Shown in pieces: positions 43,338 to 49,928 of a DNA stretch of 49,928 nt. Under the pieces are notes generated by a model. It was given only the letters and a program-made list of their open reading frames with translations, had not been told where the DNA came from and ran no database searches. How positions within the stretch are numbered: position 1 is the stretch's first letter; every line of letters starts with the position of its first letter. The DNA comes from Methylomagnum ishizawai (lineage in GTDB: Bacteria; Pseudomonadota; Gammaproteobacteria; Methylococcales; Methylomonadaceae): contig CAMAVM010000020.1 in NCBI GenBank assembly GCA_945861705.1, forward strand, positions 1 through 49,928. Direction: 5' to 3'. The position numbers and the translations under genes were made by a program.

Positions 43338-43820
43338 ATGTACACATTCCAACAAAAAATCAAACTTTTTACGGCTTTGTTCCTGATTTCCTTAATTTAC
43401 CTCGGTTGCAACCCGGTTTTTGCCGAAACCGCCAGCAATGCGGATGGGCAACACGCACAAAAAGCCCTCAATATGTCGGGGCTTTACCTTGGGTTTTTTC
43501 CTTGTTCTGATTGCACGGGTGTTCGGACAACGCTCGCTTTAAATAAAAACAATACTTATGTCTATATTTCCATCTATGTCGGTAAATCGGATCGGGAAAT
43601 TGTGGAAAAAGGCAAATTTACCCTAGGCGAAAACGGCAATACGCTGGTCTTAACGCCGCGCAAAGGTTCTACCACGACGCAGCAGTATTTGATCGAAGAT
43701 GACATGCTGATTAAGTTGGATGAAGATGGCAACCGGATCACTGAAGATGGTGCCGATGGTTATATCCTAAAGCGAAAAGATGTTGTGAACACATCGGGAA
43801 GCGGTCATGGTGGACATTGA
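43338..43820 (+). CDS. NlpE-like (copper-resistance NlpE N-terminal domain) lipoprotein
   Basis: 160 residues from the ATG at 43338 (MYTFQQKIKLF). The hydrophobic signal ends LISLIYLGC, a lipobox, so it is probably a lipoprotein. The NlpE domain is marked by GLYLGFFPCSDCTGVRTTLA, with the paired cysteines of the CxxC motif, then TLGENGNTLVLTPRKG. NlpE proteins sense or buffer copper and envelope stress. A C-terminal His patch (GSGHGGH) may bind metal. It lies between pqqC and pqqD; copper and PQQ both serve periplasmic alcohol oxidation, but a functional link is only inferred. Confidence 0.8.
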   Translation: MYTFQQKIKLFTALFLISLIYLGCNPVFAETASNADGQHAQKALNMSGLYLGFFPCSDCTGVRTTLALNKNNTYVYISIYVGKSDREIVEKGKFTLGENGNTLVLTPRKGSTTTQQYLIEDDMLIKLDEDGNRITEDGADGYILKRKDVVNTSGSGHGGH

Positions 43821-43930
43821 TCCTACTAAATTTTAACCGTAAGTCAGTTATGCTTTAAAGACTGTAGAATTATTGTAATAAAATACTGAAAATCGTATTT
43901 TTTATAGTACTGAATTTTATAGAACAATTT

Positions 43931-43956
43931 GGAGTGCAAATCTAGATTTGCACTCC
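43931..43956. repeat. CTAG-centred GGAG palindrome, perfect copy
   Basis: A perfect 26-base palindrome: GGAGTGCAAATC then TAGATTTGCACTCC. It lies upstream of pqqD. Confidence 0.85.
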
Positions 43957-44009
43957 AATAATCATACCTTCACAGTTTCGAGAGCAACCCACCAATAGTA
44001 AAGCGTAAA

Positions 44010-44282
44010 ATGACCATCAACCCAGACCAACCCATCCTTTTTTCACCGCTGCACCGCTTACAGTGGGAAGAAGCCCAGCAGAAAACCGTCATTCTTTATC
44101 CTGAAGGCATGGTGGAGCTTAACCAAAGTTCGGCGGAAATCCTAAAATGTTGCGACGGCATCCGCAATCTAGCGCAAATCGTCAGCGAGCTTGAACAAAA
44201 ATTTTCCACCACGGGTCTCACCAACGACATTACCGCTTTCCTTGAGGTCGCATTACAAAATGGCTGGATCAACCAACATTAA
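44010..44282 (+). CDS. pqqD: PQQ synthesis chaperone PqqD
   Basis: 90 residues. PqqD binds PqqA and delivers it to PqqE. The family segments are [40 protein letters not shown] and the winged-helix-like C-terminus [14 protein letters not shown]. The gene is separated from pqqC by the NlpE-like gene and overlaps pqqE by 23 bases, so the two are coupled. Confidence 0.95.
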   Translation: MTINPDQPILFSPLHRLQWEEAQQKTVILYPEGMVELNQSSAEILKCCDGIRNLAQIVSELEQKFSTTGLTNDITAFLEVALQNGWINQH

Positions 44283-45411
44283 TATCACCCCACCGCGCTG
44301 GTTGCTGGCGGAACTCACTTACGCCTGCCCATTGCAATGCCCGTATTGCTCGAATCCAGTGGATTACGCCAAGTATCCCAATGAACTCAGTACGGATGAC
44401 TGGAAACGGGTGCTGGGCGAAGCCCGCAAGATGGGCGCGGTGCAGTTGGGTTTTTCCGGCGGTGAGCCGTTGACGCGCAAGGATTTGGTCGAACTAGTCA
44501 AACATGCACGGGAACTGGGCTATTACTCCAACCTGATTACCTCCGGCTATGGCTTGACCGAAGAAAAGATTATCCAACTGAAAGAGGCGGGGCTTGATCA
44601 TATCCAAGTCAGCATCCAAGCCAGCACCCAAGAACTCAATGACCACATTGCCGGTACGGCCTCGTTCCACCACAAGAAAGAAGTCGCCCATCTGGTGAAA
44701 AAACACGGATATCCGATGGTGTTGTGCGTGGTTATCCATCGGGAAAATATTCACCAAATGCCGCAAATTCTGGCAATGGCAGAGGAGTTAGGCGCGGATT
44801 ATCTTGAACTCGCCAACACGCAATATTATGGGTGGGCGCATACCAATCGCGATTTATTGCTGCCCACCAAAGAGCAATTCGAACAAGCCGAACAAATTGC
44901 CCAAGCGTTTAAAGAAAAAGTCGCTGGCAAGATGAAGATTTACTACGTCGTGCCGGACTACTACGAAGACCGCCCCAAAGCCTGCATGAACGGCTGGGGG
45001 ACGACGTTCCTGACCATCGCACCCGACGGTGTCGCCCTGCCCTGCCATTCCGCCCGTGATTTGCCGGGGCTGGACTGCCCTAATGTGAATGACTACAGCA
45101 TCCAGGAAATCTGGCAGGAATCCAAAGCCTTCAACTTTTTCCGGGGCTTTGAGTGGATGAAAGAACCTTGCCGTAATTGCGATGAAAAAGAAAAAGATTT
45201 CGGTGGTTGCCGCTGTCAGGCTTATTTATTGACGGGCGATATGTACATGGCCGATCCCGTATGCAGCAAATCGCCGGAACATGCGGTTATTCAACAAGCG
45301 GTTGATTCGGCTAAGGCTACTGCCAGTTTAGCAAGTGATGAAAAGCCGTTGGTTTTTCGGAATAGCAGGAATTCTAAAGCGATGAGTTCAGTTGTTGATA
45401 CTGCCGTTTAG
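44260..45411 (+). CDS. pqqE: PqqA peptide cyclase PqqE (radical SAM)
   Basis: 383 residues from the ATG at 44260 ([20 protein letters not shown]); a longer reading from 44191 lies inside pqqD. It cross-links Glu16 and Tyr20 of PqqA. The radical SAM motif is [11 protein letters not shown] (CxxxCxxC), GGEPL follows, and the SPASM domain has the cysteine groups [30 protein letters not shown] and ADPVCSKS. The C-terminal tail ([18 protein letters not shown]) is short. No further pqq gene (pqqF/G) is next to it. Confidence 0.97.
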   Translation: MAGSTNINITPPRWLLAELTYACPLQCPYCSNPVDYAKYPNELSTDDWKRVLGEARKMGAVQLGFSGGEPLTRKDLVELVKHARELGYYSNLITSGYGLTEEKIIQLKEAGLDHIQVSIQASTQELNDHIAGTASFHHKKEVAHLVKKHGYPMVLCVVIHRENIHQMPQILAMAEELGADYLELANTQYYGWAHTNRDLLLPTKEQFEQAEQIAQAFKEKVAGKMKIYYVVPDYYEDRPKACMNGWGTTFLTIAPDGVALPCHSARDLPGLDCPNVNDYSIQEIWQESKAFNFFRGFEWMKEPCRNCDEKEKDFGGCRCQAYLLTGDMYMADPVCSKSPEHAVIQQAVDSAKATASLASDEKPLVFRNSRNSKAMSSVVDTAV

Positions 45412-45430
45412 TTTTTTTCTGAACACAAAC

Positions 45431-45480
45431 CGAACGTTGGACGTGGGTATGCTACCCCGTCCCGAACGTTTTGTTTGCGT
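45431..45480 (+). terminator. Candidate 3' hairpin after pqqE
   Basis: GGACGTGGGTA and TACCCCGTCC form a stem (one bulge) at 45439-45462, bracketed by two copies of CGAACGTT and followed by TTTTGTTTGCG. The T tract is interrupted, so termination efficiency is uncertain. Confidence 0.5.
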
Positions 45481-45568
45481 TTGTTATTCCTGAACCACAC
45501 GTAAACCCTGCGAACTAGGCAAAATGCCCCGTCCGGCTCGGAAAGCAAATAGGGAAACAGACGAATAC

Positions 45569-45778
45569 TTACCCCCTAACCGACTTCTCCAACTTCTTAC
45601 ATTGCCCCTCATCCAACCACCGATCACACCACACATTTAACGACAACGCCGTACCGCACATCAATTCAAATTCGCGCTTTGCTTCTCCAGGCTGGGCAGT
45701 CGGCCACCAGGACTGCATTTCCATGTGTCTGCGAATGTAATGACAAGCGGCATCGACTTCAGGATCGGTTAGGTGCAT
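45569..45778 (-). CDS. Small conserved-looking protein, unknown function
   Basis: 69 residues, MHLTDPEVDAACHYIRRHME at the start and CDRWLDEGQCKKLEKSVRG at the end. It is rich in Trp and Cys (three Cys, three Trp) and lacks a signal or membrane segment. TAAGGAGTTACGCC before the ATG is an excellent ribosome binding site and argues for a real gene. No family is recognised. It is divergent from the transporter gene at 45975. Confidence 0.65.
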   Translation of the reverse strand: MHLTDPEVDAACHYIRRHMEMQSWWPTAQPGEAKREFELMCGTALSLNVWCDRWLDEGQCKKLEKSVRG

Positions 45779-45974
45779 GGCGTAACTCCTTAGGTTTATT
45801 ATTGAATGATTGTTTTTGTACCTTAAATGAATGATAAGACGGTAATGGGTGGATGTAAACCTTCATGATGCCGAACTTAAGGTATAGGGCATCTGGTTTA
45901 CTATATAGCCCAAACACATTGAATTATCGCCGGATTACCCGGTCAGTAGTCACTTTGCCCTAATCATTAACCCT

Positions 45975-46874
45975 ATGCGGATAATTTTAGCTTATATTAG
46001 CGTGGTCTTGCTCTGGGCGACGACACCGCTTGCCATCAAATGGAGCGGCGAAGACCCGGGCTTTTTGTTTGCCGTCACTAGCCGCATGGCAATTGGTATG
46101 GCTTGTATACTACTTACGCTGGTGGTGTTACGACGGTCATTGGCGTGGCACCGTAAAGCCTGGTTAACTTATCTGGCAGCGGCGATGCAAATCTATGGCT
46201 CGATGATCGCCGTGTATTGGTCGGCGCAGTTCATCCCGTCGGGCTGGATTTCAGTCATATTCGGTCTTGCGCCCTTGATGACTGCATTAATGGCGAGTCT
46301 TATGCTCAAGGAACGGCATTTATCGTTCAGTAAATTATGCGCGTATAGCTTAGGGGTTTGCGGTTTGTATATCATGTTTGGTTCAGCATTACGGTTAGGG
46401 GAAAGCGCGGCTCTGGGCATTGCAGGAGTATTTGTATCAACCTTATTGCACTCCGGTAGCGCGGTGTGGATCAAACGCATTAACGCTGGTTTACCTGCAT
46501 TAGCACAAGTTGCAGGCGGACTGGGTTTGGCGCTGCCTGCGTATCTAATCACTTGGACTTTGATTGACGGGCAATGGCCTACAACGCTTTCCACTGTGAA
46601 TATCGCGGCAATTGCTTATTTAGGGATGATTGCGACGACGATTGGTTTTTCGCTGTATTATTATCTACTTACGCACTTATCGGCAACGCGGGTTGCACTG
46701 ATTTCGCTGATGACTCCGGTGATGGCATTAATATTAGGGCATCTCGTCAACCATGAGTCTTTAACTCAGGATACGCTGATCGGAACGGCGTTAATTCTTA
46801 GCGCACTGCTACTGCACGAAGTGTTTGATCGATTTAATCCAGTGTCAAAGCCGATAAGCGGGAATAAGCTTTAA
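45975..46874 (+). CDS. EamA/DMT-family transporter
   Basis: 299 residues with ten hydrophobic helices in two EamA repeats. The first repeat has IILAYISVVLLWATTPLAIK and LAPLMTALMASLMLKERHLS, the second SLYYYLLTHLSATRVALISL and MALILGHLVNHESLTQDTLI with LIGTALILSALLL. DMT transporters export amino acids and other metabolites; the substrate cannot be judged. Single gene. Confidence 0.88.
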   Translation: MRIILAYISVVLLWATTPLAIKWSGEDPGFLFAVTSRMAIGMACILLTLVVLRRSLAWHRKAWLTYLAAAMQIYGSMIAVYWSAQFIPSGWISVIFGLAPLMTALMASLMLKERHLSFSKLCAYSLGVCGLYIMFGSALRLGESAALGIAGVFVSTLLHSGSAVWIKRINAGLPALAQVAGGLGLALPAYLITWTLIDGQWPTTLSTVNIAAIAYLGMIATTIGFSLYYYLLTHLSATRVALISLMTPVMALILGHLVNHESLTQDTLIGTALILSALLLHEVFDRFNPVSKPISGNKL

Positions 46875-47232
46875 CGGGATCATGTAAATATTCAATATAA
46901 ATATCAATTAGTTGCAATACAGCCTCACCCTCTCTCTTGCACTACCCTGCATCCTAAATCCCTATTGGAGGAAGTATTAGCTACTTATGTAGCGTCTTTT
47001 ACCCAAAAGAAGCAAGGGGTTTTGGAATTTTTTGGGCTGCTCCTATTTGTTTTTTCTCGGTTTTATCTCGCTACGACTGCTCTCAAATCCTTGCTATCAC
47101 TGCTCAAAAAGTTTTGCCCTAGTTATCTTTTTAGTGCTACCATTGCTCGGCGTTAAAGGTTGAACCAGCTTGTTACTGGCTGGATTTTGTTAAGCCAACT
47201 GAGATTGGCGTTTTTACTATTATGAGTTCGAT
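46875..47232. other. Leader region upstream of the cold-shock gene
   Basis: 358 bases. Two hairpins precede the cold-shock gene: CCAGC...GCTGG at about 47165-47183 with a T-rich tail, and GCCAA/TTGGC at 47194-47209 followed by GTTTTT. A short 63-codon open frame here has no ribosome binding site and is not called. Confidence 0.5.
47194..47216 (+). promoter_or_regulatory. Terminator-like hairpin just before the cold-shock gene
   Basis: GCCAA, six-base loop, TTGGC, then GTTTTT. It ends 17 bases before the start codon, so it may act as a cold-sensitive attenuator in the leader. Confidence 0.4.
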
Positions 47233-47442
47233 ATGGCAGATCAAGTTGTTGGTACCGTTAAATGGTTTAATGATGAAAAAGGCTTTGGATTTATTGCCCA
47301 GGAAGGCGGCAAAGATGTTTTCGTTCACCATAGCGCGATAAATGGATCTGGTCGCAAGACTTTAAAAGAAGGCCAAAGAGTGATGATGGAAGTCACCCAA
47401 GGTCAAAAAGGTCCACAAGCTGAGAACGTCACCCCTGCCTAA
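47233..47442 (+). CDS. CspA-family cold-shock protein
   Basis: 69 residues. A small RNA-binding OB-fold protein with RNP1 (GFGFIAQ) and RNP2 (VFVHHSAI), opening [18 protein letters not shown]. The C-terminus [17 protein letters not shown] is typical. It lies behind a long structured leader as cspA genes do, and a perfect 11-pair hairpin follows at 47459. Confidence 0.97.
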   Translation: MADQVVGTVKWFNDEKGFGFIAQEGGKDVFVHHSAINGSGRKTLKEGQRVMMEVTQGQKGPQAENVTPA

Positions 47443-48008
47443 CCATTAGGTTATAAGCACTCAAAAATCTTCTGATTTTTGAGTGGAAAGCGGGTTGTGA
47501 AGTTTTTTGAGTGTTATATCAAACTGATAGAGACGGTTAAAACTTAACTGGAAACCAGTTTTGTTTTAGCTTGTACGTTTGCTTAAAGGCTACTAGGGAA
47601 AGCGATTTTAATCGAGTACCTTGGCATTCTGAATTTGGCTTACACTTTTATTTAGTTGGACATCCAGTATTCCTGATAAAACGGCATCGTAGTCGATACA
47701 TTTGAATGTCTCGATAGGTTTTTGGCTGTTTTTTCGCTAGCCATCATCAAAACGTAGCAAAAGCTGCGCTCGACATAACACGCTTTAATCGTGAATCCTA
47801 CTTATTCCTCGCTAACGAGATTGGTGATGGAAGCCTTCCATTCAATTAATTTGCACTAAGAAGCCCTACAGGTATCATATAGTGTAAAACCAATTCCCTT
47901 GGCAACAGTGTTTACTATATAGTCTGCTACAAAATCTTTAGCGTATCATCAAGATACCTTAAGATTGGATTCTAACAACCTAATTTACTTAGCAAATATC
48001 CTTTAATT
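47443..48008. other. Long intergenic region between cold-shock gene and ettA
   Basis: 566 bases without a credible gene. It begins with a perfect inverted repeat, ACTCAAAAATC/GATTTTTGAGT at 47459-47484, probably the 3' hairpin of the cold-shock message. A TTGCAC hexamer (47851) and AT-rich stretches near 47875-47930 may hold the ettA promoter but no good -10 pairing is seen. Confidence 0.5.
47459..47484 (+). terminator. Hairpin at the 3' end of the cold-shock message
   Basis: 11 perfect base pairs, ACTCAAAAATC with loop TTCT. No T tract follows, so it may be a stabiliser or REP-like element as much as a terminator. Confidence 0.5.
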
Positions 48009-49673
48009 ATGGCGCAATATATATTTTCAATGATCAAGGTCGGCAAAATTGTGCCACCCAAGAAATATATCCTCAAAGACATTTACTTATCATTCTTTCC
48101 TGGCGCAAAGATTGGCGTACTCGGTTTAAATGGCTCAGGTAAATCGACCTTATTGAGAATCATGGCAGGTATCGACAAGGATATCGAAGGCGAAGCTATT
48201 CCGCTCAAAGGCATCAACATCGGCTATCTACCGCAAGAACCGCAACTTGACCCCAATAAATCCGTACGCGGCAATGTTGAAGAAGCTGTAGCGGAAATCA
48301 AAGCCATTTTAGATCGCTTTAATGAAGTCAACAACGCATTTGCTGAACCTGATGCAGACTTTGATGCGCTGTTAACAGAACAAGCCGATTTACAGGAAAA
48401 AATCGAAGCCGCAGGCGCGTGGGAACTGGAACGCAAGCTGGAAATCGCTGCCGATGCTTTGCGCTTGCCGGATTGGGATGCCGATGTAACCAAGTTATCG
48501 GGCGGTGAAAAACGCCGCGTAGCCTTATGCCGCTTATTACTGTCCAATCCAGACATGCTGTTGCTGGATGAGCCTACTAACCATCTGGATGCCGAATCTG
48601 TCGCTTGGTTGGAACGCTTTCTGCATGATTATCCTGGCACAGTCGTTGCCGTCACCCATGACCGATACTTTCTGGATAATGTCGCTGGCTGGATTCTGGA
48701 ACTCGACCGAGGCTCTGGCATACCCTGGGAAGGCAATTATTCCAGTTGGTTAGAACAAAAGGGTAACCGTTTGTTACAAGAAGAAAAACAGGAATCTTCG
48801 CGCCAAAAAGCCATGAAAGCAGAATTGGAATGGGTGCGTTCAAATCCCAAAGGTCGCCATGCCAAAAGCAAAGCCCGTCTGGCGCGGTTTGATGAATTGT
48901 CTTCCACCGATGTGCAAAAACGTAACGAAACCCAGGAAATCTATATTCCACCCGGTCCTCGTCTGGGTGATGTCGTTATTGAAGCCGATAACATCAGCAA
49001 AGCTTTTGGCGACCGATTGCTTATCAATAACTTGAGTTTTAAACTGCCGCCTGGTGGTATTGTTGGCATTATCGGCCCTAACGGCGCGGGTAAAACCACC
49101 TTATTCCGCATGATGGCAGGTTTTGAACAACCGGATTCCGGCACGTTAACATTAGGAAAAACCGTCGAACTGGCTTATGTTGACCAACTCCGTGACGATA
49201 TGGATGCCAACAAAACCGTGTTTGAAGAAATTGCCGACGGTTTGGATATGATTACTGTCGGAAAATATGAAACGCCATCAAGGGCTTACGTGGGTCGGTT
49301 TAATTTTAAAGGTGGCGACCAACAAAAACGGATTGGCGACTTATCCGGTGGCGAACGCAACCGCGTCCATCTGGCTAAACTGTTAAAAGCGGGCGGCAAC
49401 GTCCTGCTGCTCGACGAACCTACCAACGACCTGGACGTGGAAACCTTACGCGCCCTCGAAGATGCCATCCTCGCCTTCCCAGGCTGCGCCGTCGTTATCT
49501 CGCATGACCGCTGGTTTCTGGACAGGATCGCCACCCATATCCTCGCGTTTGAAGGCGACAGCAACGTGGTGTGGTTTGAAGGCAACTACGAAGATTACGA
49601 AGCCGACCGCCACCGCCGCTTAGGTAGTGATGCGGATAACCCGCATCGGTTGAAGTATAAAAAATTGGCTTGA
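48009..49673 (+). CDS. ettA: Energy-dependent translational throttle EttA (ABC-F)
   Basis: 554 residues (555 in E. coli). EttA binds the ribosomal E site and gates entry into elongation according to the ATP/ADP ratio. It opens [20 protein letters not shown], with Walker [10 protein letters not shown] and GPNGAGKTT, signatures LSGGEKRR and LSGGERNR, and both [11 protein letters not shown] and [11 protein letters not shown]. The inter-domain P-site-interacting segment has [20 protein letters not shown], the EttA-specific arm and linker. The C-terminus [20 protein letters not shown] is conserved. Confidence 0.97.
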   Translation: MAQYIFSMIKVGKIVPPKKYILKDIYLSFFPGAKIGVLGLNGSGKSTLLRIMAGIDKDIEGEAIPLKGINIGYLPQEPQLDPNKSVRGNVEEAVAEIKAILDRFNEVNNAFAEPDADFDALLTEQADLQEKIEAAGAWELERKLEIAADALRLPDWDADVTKLSGGEKRRVALCRLLLSNPDMLLLDEPTNHLDAESVAWLERFLHDYPGTVVAVTHDRYFLDNVAGWILELDRGSGIPWEGNYSSWLEQKGNRLLQEEKQESSRQKAMKAELEWVRSNPKGRHAKSKARLARFDELSSTDVQKRNETQEIYIPPGPRLGDVVIEADNISKAFGDRLLINNLSFKLPPGGIVGIIGPNGAGKTTLFRMMAGFEQPDSGTLTLGKTVELAYVDQLRDDMDANKTVFEEIADGLDMITVGKYETPSRAYVGRFNFKGGDQQKRIGDLSGGERNRVHLAKLLKAGGNVLLLDEPTNDLDVETLRALEDAILAFPGCAVVISHDRWFLDRIATHILAFEGDSNVVWFEGNYEDYEADRHRRLGSDADNPHRLKYKKLA

Positions 49674-49704
49674 AACGGAACTTATTTCATATTTTGGATA
49701 AGCT

Positions 49705-49782
49705 GTAGGCTGGGTTGAAGCTTCGCGGAAACCCAGCAAAAACGCAAATTATACTGCTGGGTTTCGCACCTTAACCCAGCCT
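49705..49782. repeat. Pair of inverted REP hairpins (GCTGGGTT type)
   Basis: The first reads GTAG then GCTGGGTT and AACCCAGC (49705-49737). The second, inverted (49756-49782), reads GCTGGGTT...AACCCAGC but its head is not GTAG. They face each other, about 18 bases apart, downstream of ettA. Confidence 0.75.
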
Positions 49783-49799
49783 TATATCTTGATTCTGAG

Positions 49800-49928
49800 C
49801 TCTCAAAAGGTCAGAATCCCCGGTTGATCATCGGGAGGGTAACGGGGAAGTCGTACCCATCCTTAGGCTTAAAGCCTGTCTCGTAGATTGAACTCCCCGC
49901 TATCCGTACTCGTCATTGTAGTTCGAAC
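49800..49928. other. Unassigned structured tail of the window
   Basis: Overlapping hairpins, CCCG...CGGG inside CCCCG...CGGGG (49816-49846), followed by a G-C rich stretch with GACAGGCTTTAAGCC (reverse) and AACTCCCCGC. It recalls the structured end of an IS200/IS605 element, but no transposase or TnpB frame is seen here. Continues beyond the window. Confidence 0.25.

Noticed and set aside
44191-44259. N-terminal extension of PqqE
   Set aside because: It lies inside pqqD in another frame; PqqE proteins start close to the [14 protein letters not shown] segment.
46965-47156. 63-codon frame before the cold-shock gene
   Set aside because: No ribosome binding site, and it lies in the long leader with hairpins typical of cold-shock genes.

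Overview
The window looks like chromosomal DNA of a gammaproteobacterium, most probably a gammaproteobacterial methanotroph or close relative (Methylococcales). This rests on gammaproteobacterial-type housekeeping genes (icd, xerD, dnaX-ybaB-recR, dnaE, dnaB, parE, uup, ettA) together with a complete set of PQQ biosynthesis genes and a possible quinoprotein-associated ABC transporter. No methane or methanol oxidation gene is visible, so the lineage is an inference. Base composition is moderate, with AT-rich islands at 3.2-4.45 kb, 7.8-8.7 kb and 30.5-31.3 kb that look acquired.

Layout. 1-0.35 kb: cut end of an IS3-type element and a REP hairpin. 0.34-4.5 kb: lipoprotein, receiver-like protein, icd, then an AT-rich pair (DnaQ-like exonuclease with BRCT; small membrane-anchored protein). 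4.5-6.9 kb: ogt, xerD, lpxA-like gene. 7.0-15.3 kb (minus): small membrane protein, hinT, Mrr-type endonuclease, recR, ybaB, dnaX, the SRP RNA gene ffs, and dnaE. 15.8-17.0 kb: DEAD-box helicase. 17.1-20.4 kb: a REP-associated transposase (RAYT-1) and a fused type IIG-like restriction-methylation gene bounded by palindromes, beside tRNA-Ser(GGA). 20.9-30.4 kb (minus): uup, cinA, AEC transporter, an orphan soxB, dnaB, parE. 30.5-33.0 kb: accessory segment with an unknown membrane protein, an IS110 remnant, a second RAYT bracketed by identical inverted REPs, and a BrnT/BrnA toxin-antitoxin pair. 33.2-36.9 kb: DUF5765-like membrane protein, DUF2380-like protein and a three-gene ABC importer. 37.1-39.2 kb: groES-groEL with a CIRCE operator, moeB divergent. 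40.2-45.4 kb: pqqA-pqqB-[Uma2]-pqqC-[NlpE-like]-pqqD-pqqE. 45.5-49.7 kb: small protein, DMT transporter, cold-shock protein, ettA. 49.7-49.9 kb: REP pair and an unassigned structured tail.

The most notable signal is the intergenic repeat system. At least ten hairpins start with GTAG, and a separate set of palindromes starts with GGAG. Each set has a RAYT gene embedded in it: the GGAG set at RAYT-1 and the GTAG set at RAYT-2. One GGAG-type double element lies in frame inside the restriction-methylation gene. Paired base changes in the arms of the GGAG set point to selection on the fold. This fits two coexisting REP/RAYT systems with different head tetranucleotides, one of which may have entered coding sequence.

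Functional links: the dnaX-ybaB-recR genes, dnaE and dnaB, together with ffs, form a replication/translation core. The PQQ genes probably supply the cofactor for periplasmic quinoprotein dehydrogenases; the ABC importer with its DUF2380-like neighbour may belong to the same metabolism, though that link is only inferred.
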